NCBI RefSeq assembly: GCF_039555335.1
Contig: NC_092640.1
Span: forward strand, 42,151,099 to 42,215,098
Length of the DNA stretch: 64,000 bases
DNA from: Amphiura filiformis
Taxonomy: Eukaryota > Echinodermata > Ophiuroidea > Amphilepidida > Amphiuridae
Direction: 5' to 3'
A program made the translations under genes and the position numbers. A model generated the notes under the pieces. It saw nothing but the letters and a program-made list of their open reading frames with translations. It searched no databases and was not told the DNA's origin. Below are positions 24,246 through 36,477 of this stretch, piece after piece (positions within the stretch are counted from its first letter, which is position 1; every line of letters begins with the position of its first letter).

Positions 24246-27200
24246 CACACCTATATTCTAGCTCACACAGCGCATTACATTGGCAGTACTACCATGACCG
24301 TGTTGATTTTGTACTGAAAATCAAGTCAGTGAGTCTCCTCGGGTCTCTAGTCTTTGCCAAAGGGCCTTCGCGATCCATACCGAGGGGGCGAGATAGCGAG
24401 ACGCAAAAGTTTACTCTAGGCCGTATAATAAAATCATGTTTTAGTTCCCGTCCGAAGGGTTTTCATGAATTGATGCGTGGGGGATGTGGGTGTTTTTGTT
24501 TTCAATGTAAAATTAGAATAGTAGTTTTTGTCTTTTCCAGCGGTGCTCTGGAAACAGGAGGCGTATGTGAAGTTCTGATGATAAACCTATAGTACCACAA
24601 AACTTGCAAATCCCAGAAAATAAGGTGGAAGGAGACGAGAACAAAAATCTAAATTTGTATACGGTCTTTAGCGCTATAGTACATAGTTTAGGCACCGATT
24701 CCACGAGCATTGGAACCAAACAAGACCCAAGCGTTCCCTGGAAGCGTTTCTATGTTATAAGCCATTCAAAAGAATAAAAGGAAAACCGTGTCCACAATTT
24801 TCAAAATGAATCTCGGGAAATCAACACAACTCAGTGCTTGACCACATTAAATCTTGTTTAAAAAGGTTTTTTCCCCAAATATAATTGATCGGGAATTTGG
24901 TAACGTTTTACCGACATACTATCTTTCTGTTGTTGTTATGGTCAGGCTACAAACGTCCCAGGATACGAAGTTTGATTCTTCATATTCAGACAAATATTAG
25001 CTTACATGGTGACACTATAGTTTTCGGTGATATTTGATAAACTCTATTTATTCATTTGGGCGTATGTTCATATCAATGACGGGCTGTGCAATAATTATCT
25101 GTCGTCCCGGGATGGCCAGATTTTTACGATAATTGATACGATTGGTCAACCAATGCCACGTCACCTCATTTGCATTAGGGTTAGGTTCACTATTATAGAA
25201 TTAGGGTAATCTGCATGGAGTGGCCACTGCTATTCTGTAGTTGCTCCGAAGGCAGTTGTGTGCGTCCGTTCCACAGACTCTATAGAAAAGGATTTTAGAT
25301 TCTTTCTACAGTCTATGGTGCGTCAGGAATATGCGTTATACGCTGCATGATCAAAATGCAAAATCTAATGATCAAAGATTTAATTTCATTTAATTTCAGA
25401 CAAATGAATATAGTATATCCAAGTATATATTTTTAGGGAATTCAGGTGTTAGGTACACATAAAATGTATGTATAGAGCTATATATTTGTGGCACGCAACA
25501 AATTCTTCAAATGAAAGGCAATATGAATTACAGTTGAGTGAAATGATGAGTGGGGCTAACATTACTAAGGGGGCACCTGCTCCTGGCGCTGATGTGGGAG
25601 AAGCGTTGAAGCGAGCACATTTATAAGCATTGCCTTTGCGGATGTTGTGATAACAAGTAATGCATGGAAAATGGGGAAAATTTTAAATTAAAATGTCTTT
25701 GCAACGATGTAAGTTTATTTTTAATTGAAATAACAGAACTTCTACATTATTAACTTGCTTGAGGACATAAGGATCATATCCTCGCAAATGCAATTTTGTA
25801 TTCCTATATGATAAGCAATATAAATCGGAAGAAACGTGGAATGTCTTATTTAAAATGTCAATAACGCAACTTGTAACGTGTCAACCGTGCCAATTACCTG
25901 AAGATGTGTAAGATGCGACTTTGCGGTAGGATATATATACCTGAAAATTCGCATATATAAGAATTTCAAAAGGAACCTTGCGAGTTTCCGAGAACAACAG
26001 GTAATGCATCTGGTATTACGTTTCACACTTTGTTTGGAGACATTTGGTACAAACTATGTGCAAACAGTAATACTAGGAAATGACATGATTTAACATCGCT
26101 ATAACTTTAGTAATAATTATTCTTATACACATCTGATCTTCCTTCATGGCACTTCTTGGCACAACATTCAACTTAATTTTTTTTTTAATTACAAGAAAAA
26201 TTCCAAGAAAAATTAACTTCTTCAAAGAATCAACATTCATATTGATAGCTCACCTGCGTTTACATTGCATTTGATAAGCCATAATTTTATTGCACCATCT
26301 TTTTTGGACGATAAATCTGGCATCGTGTGTGCACTTTTGTTTCATTTCGTAGTGGCGTGCCTTTTGAACTTCAAGTTGACTGGTTCTTTATCCTTTTTTG
26401 TAAATCTTTGATTAAACTTGCACATCAAATCGGCCATGTGGTCGAATTGTATTATGCATGATACTCAACAATATTTTCAAAGAACCGAAAGAATAATGCA
26501 CTCTTAAAACATCTACTCGATTTGACTAGGTTACTAGTGGAATAAAATCTCACTCAACTTTCCGAGTCAAATTTAACATGATTCTAGAGACGATTTTGGG
26601 TCAATTGTGACTCGCAAAATGTAGCAGGATCTTATTTTATTAGAAATCGAGACAAATCGACTAGATCATTTTATGTGTGTATACAAAAGGAAATTAGGTG
26701 CAGTTCTGATATGAGGACTAGGATATCCAGTGCAAAACAATATTGCAATAGGACATTTAGAGTGATCATGAAAATTTTTCTATAACGTGCTTCACCTGTA
26801 TTATAATACGACATTTAAACAGATTCTGGCAATCTTTCCTAACCTTTTACGTTATTCATCAATTCAACAATAACACACCACCTTCTATTCAAAAATATTT
26901 AAGAGATTTTGAAGGAAATCTCGAAGCGTAATTAACAAATTTACAAACTTGAAATCGAATCAAAATCTGTTGAAGTCGCGACATCAAGTTTGGCAAATCC
27001 ACATGATCCAAGACATATAAAATCGTCAGCTGCGCGTAGTGGCTGTCATGTCTACGGACACATCGGTTTATAGGCAATGTAAAGAGGGATTGAACAGTTG
27101 AAAACATAAAAGAAATTACAACAGTAATGTACAGAATCTAATTTTTGCCAAACTCGAACTCGGTTTGGACTCTGACACAAAAGGACTCGGCTCGGAATGG

Positions 27201-28183
27201 ACTCGGACAAAAAGAATCCAATCCAATTTTAATTGGATTTTAAAATGTTAAAAATCCATACATACAACTCTGGGAAATAGCCATATTATGTTTATTAGCT
27301 CAGCTTTTGAGCAACAGACACAAAAACCAATGGTCCTGGGATCAAAACAAAAACAACAAAATCTAACGATCGTCCTGGAATGAATGCGGTGAAAGTCAGT
27401 GATTTTATACCATTGTCACCCTTTATGATGTTATTTATCAGCTGTTTATGAAGTCTGAAAGACTGAAACTATGAAAACTGTTTTTGTAAGTAAAGTCGTT
27501 CGTCTTCCTCATGAGAAAAACAAAAAACAAATAAACCCCCGCAAAAACCCAACAACAAAAAATGAAATAAAAAACAAAGTAAAGCAAGTAAAAACACCAT
27601 AGGGCAGCTTTTCTGTTTCAAATTTACTCTACAATGAATTAAGGTGTGGTACAGCACAATCGCCCTGAAATGGATTTGAACTAAGCTCTGTAAAATTGTA
27701 ACGCACCTTGGATATAATATAGCATGGATCGCTTAATATTGAAGTCTATATTCACCTACACAGGTATTGTCACCAAATTGAAAATTGTATTTTCTTGTCA
27801 AAAATGTATTACAACAATAGCTGTAGAAATATTGAAGCTGGCTTGCGTGGAATTGAAAGGATTGTTATGTTGGTTTGAATAAAGGCATCATTTGTCATTT
27901 TACTAAAATTGCGAACTTGGAATTTTTGTTTAAACATCGTGACCCATGCAGTTGACATCGGCGCGCAATGGCTAAATTGAAATGAGTCAATATTCGTCGA
28001 GTAAATCGCGTTGATGCCATAAGATACATGTAAAGCTACCTAATGGCAGACAACTTTCCAGAACTAATCTGGTAACGGATGAAGGAATACAAGACGAAAA
28101 CGGGATGGGTGTTTGAGCACACCTGAACCTCATTCCTTAGACAAAAACCGGTGGAGTATTTATATTATAGGCTATTATAATGG
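24246..28183. other. Non-coding unit DNA, no gene seen
   Basis: Aligned in pieces with unit 2 from 47146 to 54730. A GC-rich block rich in GCGAC words precedes it at 23860-23915. No P-loop exon of the RERG-like gene could be found here by searching for Gly-rich GKS/GKT-coding words before a GT donor. Confidence 0.45.
26499..26677. mobile_element. TIR element (ACTCTTAAAA ends), unit 1 copy
   Basis: Arms of about 50 bp: left ACTCTTAAAACATCTACTCG then ATTTGACTAG; right is its complement with AATCGACTAGATCATTTTA. A copy is in unit 2 at 49358-49538, where the right terminus AAGAGT is better preserved, so it predates the duplication. Confidence 0.6.
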
Positions 28184-28415
28184 TAGTAAGGAAGATCCTT
28201 TGAGGCGATATCCTGTTTCAAAAACAAAGATGTGGAGAGGGTTGTTATGAAACGAGCAGACAAAAAACTTACACACTGTAAAAATTATTGGCCAATAACT
28301 AGTAAAGAAGACCATTTGAGGCGATATCCTGTTTTTAAAACAAAGATGTGGAGAGGGTTGTTATGAAACGAGTAGACAAACAATTTTACACTGTAAAAAT
28401 TATTGGCCATGAATT
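28184..28415. repeat. Local 116-bp tandem duplication, unit 1 only
   Basis: GAGGCGATATCCTGTTT ... GATGTGGAGAGGGTTGTTAT ... CACTGTAAAAATTATTGGCC occurs twice with a 116-bp offset. Unit 2 has it once (~54735-54847). Confidence 0.85.
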
Positions 28416-28919
28416 TAACCATACTTGTTAAATTTTAGATAATATGGTTCAGAAAAAATATTTATTCAATTATATCAGATGCCACGTTAGATAACTTTTA
28501 TAACAACATTTTTATAGCGTTTTGCTTATCTTTTTAGCCAATCTTGTTGTACATTTATATTTATATCCAATAAATATAAGAAATAATGACAAAACTATTG
28601 CAAAAATTGTATGAAACAGAATCACCCAATAATCCTTCACATTAACACAAAGTATCCCATAAGCCTTAGGGTGTTCTGACAGAGCCCCCACCCCACCAAA
28701 ACAAGGTCCCCAATTAACGACGTGAGAAACGTGCTATGAAAAATAATGTATGTGCATAATGCATGATTTTTATATCCTGTTGCGGTCCTTGATCGTCCTT
28801 GATATATCGGTTTAATAGCGAAGGTTGACGATATGGCGATGAATTCATACACAAATTAATTTCCAACCAATAAACTCATCGGTGTTTCCAATCGGTGTTT
28901 CGCTATTCAAGCTGAATTC

Positions 28920-29045
28920 ATACTCTATCGCTGAGCGACGAGCGATTGGTTTAAGCGAAGCAGTGTGCTTTTTGTTGCGTCCATTGGGAAAACACGCTAC
29001 CTCATTTGTCAAATACCAACCGCTCGTCAATCAGCGATGGAGTAT
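28920..29045. mobile_element. 126-bp MITE with ~30-bp TIRs, unit 1 copy
   Basis: Left end ATACTCTATCGCTGAGCGAC then GAGCGATTGGT; right end is the complement of ATACTCCATCGCTGATTGAC then GAGCGGTTGGT. Present at the same place in unit 2 (55377-55506). Confidence 0.7.
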
Positions 29046-29489
29046 TCACAGAGTAAGTATTGGGCCTGGAGGAAACCACTTCGCTATGAAAAAATGAAAA
29101 TGGAACTTCAGTATACAGAACACCTATGCCCCATGCCTCAATATCACGCATCACCACAATTCGCAAGGGCAAGAACGACATATTAAATTAAAGTACGGTA
29201 CCCTCTGTAATACGCCTGCTTTTATAATCGGCGTTTTGAGGGGATGGGAGGGGTTTTTGCTATTTCTTGTTTTTGTTTGTTCGTGTGAATGGCCAATGTT
29301 GTAAATCGACAACGACGACGCGTCGATGATAGCCGGTGGTTAGATGGTGACCCCCTTTCTGATATGGTCTATATTGCCTCTGTGGGCAACCAAATAAAAT
29401 CTTAATATCCACAATATCAGTCTCTTATATATCATCTCATGTACCGTATATACAAATATATCATATAAACAAATACGCAAATACAAATG

Positions 29490-29785
29490 CATAGGTGCAC
29501 GGTGGCGAAGTGGTGCAGGCTTTACCTCGTAATCGGAGGGTTGTGCATGAGTTCGAGCCCCGGCGCGCCGCCGCGGCGGTGTCATCGTACTGTACACTTG
29601 GGCAAGGGACTTTATCTCACTTGCTTCTCTCTACCGAGGGGTGAAATGGGGAGCTGTTAGGAGGAACATTGTCCATTGAGCGCCGCCCAACGGTGTGAGC
29701 ATTTGGGCATTGTATAGCAGTTGACATATTCTAATGACAGCGGAATAAATGTAAAGCTCTTTGATACATGTGAAAGGCGGTCTTT
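29490..29785 (+). mobile_element. tRNA-derived SINE, unit 1 copy
   Basis: A box TGGCGAAGTGG at 29503-29513 is a full consensus match; B box AGTTCGAGCCC at 29550-29560. A conserved body follows with CTTGGGCAAGGGACTTTATC, then TGAAATGGGGAGCTGTTAGG and an AT-rich tail. The same SINE is at the same place in unit 2, so it inserted before the duplication. The unit 1 copy has a CGCGCCGCCGCGG insertion just after the B box. Confidence 0.8.
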
Positions 29786-30451
29786 AAATGTCAACATTTA
29801 TTTACTTATTAAATGTAATTCAATTCTCTAATTAAGAGTCATTTTTGGTATAATGTGTTAACACAATAGTATAGAGGTCTTAAGAGACGTAAATACACTC
29901 AATACATAACTGAATGCTATCTTTAGTAGATAGCATAATAATTACATTTACCATTTTAAACTGTTTTCTAGTTTTCTTTAGGCCTTAAACAAACACGATG
30001 TGTATAATGTTGCCAGTGCTCTCCTGATATATTTTTTCATTCATTCATAATTTTTTTCATTTCCATGAAAAACTTAATGTCAAATTTGTAATTTAGGTGC
30101 AAAATTATGAATGTAAGGTGTTTGCTGTAATTTTCAATTAAAACGAGAATTTTCTTTACTGGTTACCGACATATTCCCGGTATTAATGAAATTCTTAACA
30201 ACATGGTCATGCATTACTTTACGGTTTAGGTGAAACTTCATCGCAAACGGTTCGTGAATCGGAAGAAGCAAAATTACGATTTTTTGAGATATTTGTCTTC
30301 GGTTGTTGGATTCAAATATGGCTGATTAACATTGGCCTCTCCTTCTTTATCATCAATATGTCACCTGAAAATAATTCCTCGAGAGAGATAATACCTTCAG
30401 TCCAGTCGTATAAAGTCTAAATAATGGTTTATTTTTTCATTCTCATTTCAG
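29786..30451 (+). other. Upstream intron sequence of RERG-like copy B
   Basis: Ends in TTTTTTCATTCTCATTTCAG, a strong polypyrimidine tract and acceptor at 30451. About 430 bp (~29812-30240) are absent from unit 2. No coding exon is seen. Confidence 0.5.
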
Positions 30452-30508
30452 CTACTGTAGTCCGCTACTTGACCAAAAGATTTATCTACGAATATGATCC
30501 CACCTTAG
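30452..30508 (+). CDS. RERG: RERG-like GTPase copy B, exon 2 (switch I)
   Basis: A 57-bp exon between TTTCAG and GTAAGT. It encodes TVVRYLTKRFIYEYDPTL, matching the region after the P-loop of RERG, including the G2/switch I threonine in YDPTL. The reading frame enters with a split Ala codon (phase 1) and leaves with one base of a Glu codon. Compared with copy C (56513-56569) it differs at three third positions, all synonymous. The preceding P-loop exon, which should supply the split codon, is not seen in the 22.9 kb between copy A's stop and here. Confidence 0.9.
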
Positions 30509-30846
30509 GTAAGTTAATTTGTTTGATTGTTGTTCTTTGTGCCGGAATGTGGGTTGTGTTTGTAGAGAGGGGTGGGCCGAAGTGGTATCAGGGCTGCCAA
30601 CTCTCACGCAGTTTCACGCGTTTGGCCACTTTTACACGCTCTCACTCCAAAATAGTAAAATCTCACTCATTGTCAAAATATAGTTCGAGAATTTTTCCGT
30701 CTTAGCTTCTCGAGCGCCCTGGCGACAAAAATCAGGTTTCAACAATCAATAAGTTTTTAGTCGCAAAACAATACTTTCGTCCTGGTAGGCCTACCCCTGT
30801 TCGACGATATTTTACGGCAAGCAAGTCCGAAAAGTTGTCAGCCCTG

Positions 30847-30913
30847 GTGGCGGTGGTGGTGGGTGTGTAGGGGGGTGTGTGGGGTGGGTGGGTTTGGGGT
30901 TTGGGGGCGGTGG
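30847..30913 (+). other. G-rich tract in intron of copy B
   Basis: Runs of GGGG/GGG with one-to-three-base spacers (GGTGGGTGTGTAGGGGGG, GGGGTGGGTGGG) could fold as G-quadruplexes on the coding strand. Much reduced in unit 2 (~56846-56860). Confidence 0.45.
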
Positions 30914-31287
30914 AAGGTGATGATTATGAGGCGCAGGTGTAATAAAGATCTGCAAATGTGGGCCTTGATCTGCCTTTTGGGGATATACACCTCCAACCAC
31001 GGACGTCCACGGTTGTCGGAATCAGCCAAAATGTAACGCAGTGTGTCACGTTTGTTAGGTAAGGGGTTACCACTTGGTATGTAAACAGTGAGTCAGTCAC
31101 AACTTATTTATTCAAAATATTCCAAAAAAAGCAATTAAAGGTGCCAGGTGTTGGACCAATGCTACAGATATCATTTTGATTGAAATCGTTTCTAAATTTA
31201 AGATTTGATAAGAACCTATTGATAAGATGAATTCCAAGTATTAATGTATATCGACGATATTTATATATTTCATTTTCTTTCATGCAG

Positions 31288-31361
31288 AATTCACATATCG
31301 ACATCAAACGTCCATTGATGATGAAGTCGTTACCATGGAGATTTTAGATACAGCTGGTCAG
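31288..31361 (+). CDS. RERG: RERG-like GTPase copy B, exon 3 (G3/switch II)
   Basis: A 74-bp exon after ATGCAG and before GTGAGA. With the base carried over from exon 2 it encodes 25 residues, from [15 protein letters not shown] to the G3 motif DTAGQ at the exon end. This is the position where human RERG also has DTAGQ. Phase out is 0 and joins directly to exon 4 at 33650. Two differences from copy C (57272-57345) are both synonymous. The intron before it is 779 bp, the one after 2288 bp. Confidence 0.92.
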
Positions 31362-33649
31362 GTGAGAATCCCATACCTCTAAAAGGTCTACAGACTATAG
31401 CCTCATCTTTCGGGCCGAGTTCAACGACCCCCTCATATTCAAACACTTGATGAGTTCCATTCTCCAGCTCTTTTTGATATTGACCGTTATTGACAAAATA
31501 ATATGGCAAATGGCTATAATACCCCCTGATTTGGTAAAGGTATTCTTGAGTTATGATCTGTACATGTGTCAGGTATACTGTGTGTCAGAGGGGAGCATTT
31601 ATACTCAAATATCGAGACAAATAAAGCTGATACACAAGAAGAATGGTATGGGCTCTATTAATATAAATGCGATTATTGTCTTCTTTGACTAATTTCCAAG
31701 AACAATTGTATTAATATTAGAAGTACGTCGTACTCACCATTTTTTTAGTTAAATTGCTAAAACTGGAATCTCATAACCAAATGCAATTTTGTGAAATTCT
31801 CGGAAATACTACTTTGGCAATGAATTGTAGTGATTTTGAGAAACAATTATAGACGCATGTATCGTGGGCCAACATAAAATAGTAATCCAGAGCAATCGAT
31901 TAATATTGCAAATAAAATAAAAGGAGGAAGTGCAAAAATTGGGACTAGCAATTTGTTTACGTCCATAAGGCAATGTTAAACGGAAAACAAAATTTAGAAC
32001 CCACCAGGGGAAAATACATTGAACATTGAAAATGTCAAAGCTAAAATTGAAACGAGAAAAACACATCAATCATCTATAAATGTATTTAAAGGGGTAAACA
32101 TGGTAAATAAGATAAATATTTACAAGGTTTTCTTCGTAGCTGCTATTTTTGACACATAATAAATATAATATATGGATAGGGACATATGTATTTCTAAAAC
32201 TGATCCTAGAGTTGTCAAAGATCACACTTTAAAATAGTATATAGTTTCTATTTATTACTAAGGCATGATGAAAAAGACACTATATATCACAAAATTGATA
32301 CATGCAATGACAATATAAAATTGCCCCGTGAGATTTTTTCATAAATGTTTTGAATTCGGCATTCTTTTTTAAATTTGATAACACTGACAGTCTTAAAGAG
32401 ATAACTGAAATGAACTAGGAGTATGAAAGAATCACGATCTATGAAATTGGCTTGCTGCTGTGTCTGAAGTCTACATAAATGGAAGACAAATTCATAAGTA
32501 ATATGGTACGGGTCACACTTTTTTTCACTTATTACAGATTTTATGTGTGGCTTGAACACCACCAAAAGTCCAAAAGTCCTTATTTTGCGGGTGTATGTGT
32601 TATAATCATGCCAAGTCCTCTTAAATCGGTAATACCGAATAAGTAGGCCTACGCACAAATTATGTTAAAACTCAGTGGAAGATGTAGTAGGGGACATCTA
32701 AGAACGCGTTTTTACGCTTTCTGAGGACTTCGTTTCCACGACGCGTGTTTAGGTTCTAATCCTTGTTATGTCGGTGTGCTATTCAGATATAGTCCTCGCA
32801 AGTATAACTTATAGCAAACGCACCCGACCTACACATCCGATCCTTTGAACGCACCCCATCACATCCATTCATTCGAGCCATCCCTCACCCATTCACCCCC
32901 ACACATACTAACATCCACACCCCACCCCTCACACACCAACATTCATTGCATTTCATGGCACAGCTGGGTCTGCTAAATCAACATTCATTACACACAAATT
33001 GAATATCGGTTTTTTTAATTAATAATTCGCAGACACTTAGGTACAAAAAGAGTAGGCGTACTCCTCATACCTGCACAATAACACTATCTCCAAACACGCT
33101 TCTTTTGCCCACTTTTATGCACTAGGTTGAGTGTTTCATACAGCAAAAGAATTTTCATTCAACATGTTCAATCAGTCGCTGAATGGCTTGCGATTGAAGT
33201 ACAAATTAAGTATCATTATCCATCACGTTTCATTCGGGTTGATATCGTTGAAGTTGTTGCTCTGTCGATTTCAGTTATTATTCTTGCTTTAATTATCATC
33301 AGTTCTTGGAATGAAGCAGCATGCTTTATTACCAGGACTCTGACTAAGATAGCAATGATCAGTGACAATGGCCTTGTTACTATAACCCTCAAATAACAAG
33401 GCCATTGAAGAGTTTTGCATATCAATTTGATCTCTTCAAACGTGATGCGTTTTGCATACGTAATGACTTCTTTTGAAGGGACGCAACAGGCTACAGAGTA
33501 GAAAACAAATGAAATGATTGAACTTCCGGTTTAAAGTTTGCCAGTTTGCCGTATATATTAAGCCTTCTATGATGCAGAATAGTTAAAAAAAGTTCAGTTA
33601 AAATCACATTTTTACTCAACGTGACATTATTTGTTTTCCCATTTTGCAG

Positions 33650-34066
33650 GAGGAAACGATACACAGAGAAGGTCATATAAGATGGGCGGATGGCTTCCTA
33701 TTAATATACAGCATCACGGACAGAAAAAGTTTTGAAGATATTGTGCAAATCAAAAACTATCTCGATGAAATCAAGAAAGCCAGAAATGTTTCTCTAGTAA
33801 TTATTGGTAACAAAAATGACTTGGATCACATTCGTGAAGTGACGGTGGAAGAAGGCGAAAAATGCGCCCAAGATCTAGCATGTGCTTTCTTTGAGAGTTC
33901 CGCTTGTTCCGGAGATGAGAACATACGTGAAGCCTTTCATGAACTCTACAGAGAGGTTAGAAGAAGAAAAGCCATAGAGAATGGGAAAGGAAGGCGAAGA
34001 AGCTCTATCCAACAGATGAAACAGGTTTTGAATAAAACTTTTACAAAGATTAACAATAGGCAATAG
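33650..34066 (+). CDS. RERG: RERG-like GTPase copy B, terminal exon
   Basis: A 417-bp exon with acceptor TTTTGCAG and stop TAG at 34064-34066. The translation equals copy A: EETI at the start, NKND (G4), ESSAC (G5), basic tail without CAAX. Joined to exons 2 and 3 it gives about 182 residues; with a ~20-residue P-loop exon the protein would be close to the ~199 residues of vertebrate RERG. All splice phases agree, so copy B is the one structurally intact gene in the window apart from the missing first exon. The upstream intron has lost the ~600 bp block that copies A and C keep (~6170-6840 in unit 1). Confidence 0.93.
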   Translation, partial: EETIHREGHIRWADGFLLIYSITDRKSFEDIVQIKNYLDEIKKARNVSLVIIGNKNDLDHIREVTVEEGEKCAQDLACAFFESSACSGDENIREAFHELYREVRRRKAIENGKGRRRSSIQQMKQVLNKTFTKINNRQ

Positions 34067-35489
34067 AACTGTTTTGGAATCCAATGGAGATGTATTTACT
34101 TCGTTTACCCTGAAGTTTATCCTGACGCTAAAGTGACACGAGGAAAAATAACAGAAAGAACGGAAACAGTATTTCGATATAGGATTGTTACGAATTTAAG
34201 ATCAATATAATTATATGAGAAACATAATATTTACCATGCTGACCATGGATAACAATACACATAATATTAACCAGCCATGTACACTATTATAAATCCTAAT
34301 TGATAAATTCGTGAGGGAGATCACTGCACGGAGGCTACCTTTACAACTGTGGGTGCCAGTGTCTGGAGAGTGGCCCATATAGCACACATTTGGGTATGAG
34401 GCTGAGCTGATATGGATGGAAAGTTGTCCAGATGCAGCAAGAGAAACGTTTGTGTACACCTTAGCGCCCAATCGATCTTCATATCAGAATCACAATACAG
34501 CAACTGCTATGGATGGAATGTTGTGGAATGCGAAACTATTGTATTCCTGATACTGGGTGAGGCAGAAAAACACGTTTAACGTGTACGTTTAGAAGATTTA
34601 AACTGCGCACAAAAGGTGTCGCTACGCTTAATTATATAAGAAACAATTTCTAGATGAAATTAACATAAATGCAAGTTACATGTTTTATAATTAAATGGTG
34701 ACAAAAACTAAAATAATTGTGCATTTTGATGACGCATATTTTGTTGTGAATTGACAAAATAATATAATACGTCATATATACATCACGACGTAATGAATAA
34801 TTAATCCAATAATAAATCGAATTGCCAACAAAATTAAAATACTCTAAAAGAATTATGGCAGAGGTTGGATTTTGGTAGCCTATTTTGTTTTACACAACTG
34901 GTGCAATTTACAATGTCAGATGTTGTTACTTTCTGTCACAGTGATTTATTATGTGCGAAAAGATGATTTTGACAACTTTAAATAATGCGTGCTTTATGAG
35001 AGTTTTAATGTATCAAAGTGCAGTTTTTTAACTCTTTTTTTTCTTACATACTGAGCCATTGCCACAGAACGCAACGGAGTCTGACATTGTGAATTGGACC
35101 AGGTGTATAATACAAAATAACCAACCATTAACCGTTAGAATGTTTTTAAATTAATTTTCGTCAACATCACCAACTTTTCGATTCATTTTCAAATGTCTTG
35201 GGGGAACTTGAAACTTGTGAACCCGTATTTCATTTTATTTTTACAAGTTTCTCAAGTCCAATGAATTAAGATTTCATGTTAAGAATGTGCAAGATGTTAC
35301 TTTGTAAGATTGTTTTTGAAAATAAAACAAAATGGCGGATACATAATCTCCTAGTGTGAAGTGCATCGTTAATAGGGGCAGTGCGTAAGTTATATAAACT
35401 GGGCTCAAAAAGAAACTTATACTTTTTTACAAGGTCATATCTTAAAATCCTGTGCATAAAAATGAACCAAATTGCACACAGGATTACTT
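34067..35489. other. 3' flank of copy B, no further gene
   Basis: Nearly identical to 61336-62756 in unit 3 from about 34260 on. Includes the short 114-bp-repeat remnant (~34385-34550). No coding signal. Confidence 0.5.
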
Positions 35490-35885
35490 CAATGCTCTAC
35501 TCTAAACACTGCTGAGTAACCAAACAGTTGTCCAGCTGACACAACAGCAAAATGCACTAACATGGAACAGCTTCTTGGACATTCACAGCCCAATAATTGG
35601 CACCCAACACATGGAAATCTGTGAGTAAGTGGAATAGTGTGAAACAAGACCTGTTTCCTGAAAAATAAAGTGTGTGAAAAGCAGAAGCAGCCCGTTTCAC
35701 AATATTCCACTTACTCTATTCCACTTACTCTTAAGAAATAATCACCTGTGTAAGGATCTTGTACGCATTCTCACAGATTTCATTTGCTGGGTGCCAATTA
35801 TTCGCCTGTAAAAGTGGTCCAGGAAGCTGTTCGGTGTTAGTGCATTTTGCTGTTGTGTCAGTTGCACAACTGACAGCTGGGTTTT
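35490..35885. repeat. Foldback element, unit 2 copy
   Basis: Outer arm TGTCCAGCTGACACAACAGC pairs with GCTGTTGTGTCAGTTGCACA; inner arm AATAATTGGCACCCAACACA ... GTGGAATAGTGTGAAAC pairs with GTTTCACAATATTCCAC ... GGGTGCCAATTATT. The loop is ~50 bp. The whole could form a stem of well over 100 bp. Confidence 0.75.
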
Positions 35886-36260
35886 GACTGATGGGGAACG
35901 AACCATGAAAGTGCTTCCTCATTCGGAGGTTACGTAAAATCATCGGTTCCAAGTACAAAGAGAGGCGTAGCTGTCAGTTAGTTTTGAGAAGAGTAGATTA
36001 ATTATTATCCATTAAAACTGTCATAATATGTCCCAGTGTTCTTTGGGTATTCGTGATCTAACTACAGATATGTGTCGAACAAAATCTACAATTACATTGT
36101 ATTTTCAACTTGTAATCAATAATCTCTATATCCCATATTTATTTTGCTGCGATACCATCGGCTTACTGAATACTTTTGTTTTGATCAAAATCGTTGCATT
36201 TATAAATAGTTCACATGTCTGGTTTTTCAACTGACATGAATATTTAAGCTAGACTTGATA
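35886..36260. repeat. 119-bp repeat plus duplicated block, unit 2 first copy
   Basis: GAACGAACCATGAAAGTGCT, TCGGAGGTTACGTAAAATCA and the following TGTCCCAGTGTTCTTTGGG segment recur at 37638-38350. Confidence 0.65.
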
Positions 36261-36477
36261 AACTACGTCAAAATGTGAGTTTTCTGGGAATATATCCTTC
36301 GAGATTACTTGTAACAGCAGTCCTGTGTACAAAACTAATTTACAAGGATGGCAGACTTTGCCATTCACTAGTAAAACTGTTTTTGAAATCTTACATAGTA
36401 ATTGTCAGAGTACAGATCATTACATTTTATCATAGAAAGTTGTAAACTCTGCAACAAGTGAACATGTAAAGCACATG

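Larger units (their letters stand above)
2984..32974 (+). repeat. Tandem unit 1 of a ~27 kb segmental duplication
   Basis: The string AAATCAACATTCATTA marks the same point in all three units (2984, 32975, 59821). Right of it the three sequences align in the same order (RERG last exon, foldback element, 119-bp repeats, pentanucleotide arrays, 17-bp repeat, SINE, RERG exons 2 and 3). Left of it, 1-2983 matches neither unit 2 nor unit 3, so this is close to the left breakpoint of the array. Unit 1 is lengthened by several private insertions. By eye it is roughly 90 percent identical to unit 2 outside insertions. Confidence 0.85.

Noticed and set aside
24805-24831. Possible P-loop exon (NLGKST) in unit 1, also near 47697 in unit 2
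   Set aside because: Lacks the leading Gly of GxxxxGKS, has no GT donor in the required phase, and flanks do not resemble RERG.
29503-29560. True tRNA gene at the SINE head
   Set aside because: Followed by a SINE body, duplicated at the paralogous site, with a GC-rich insertion and no clean acceptor stem.
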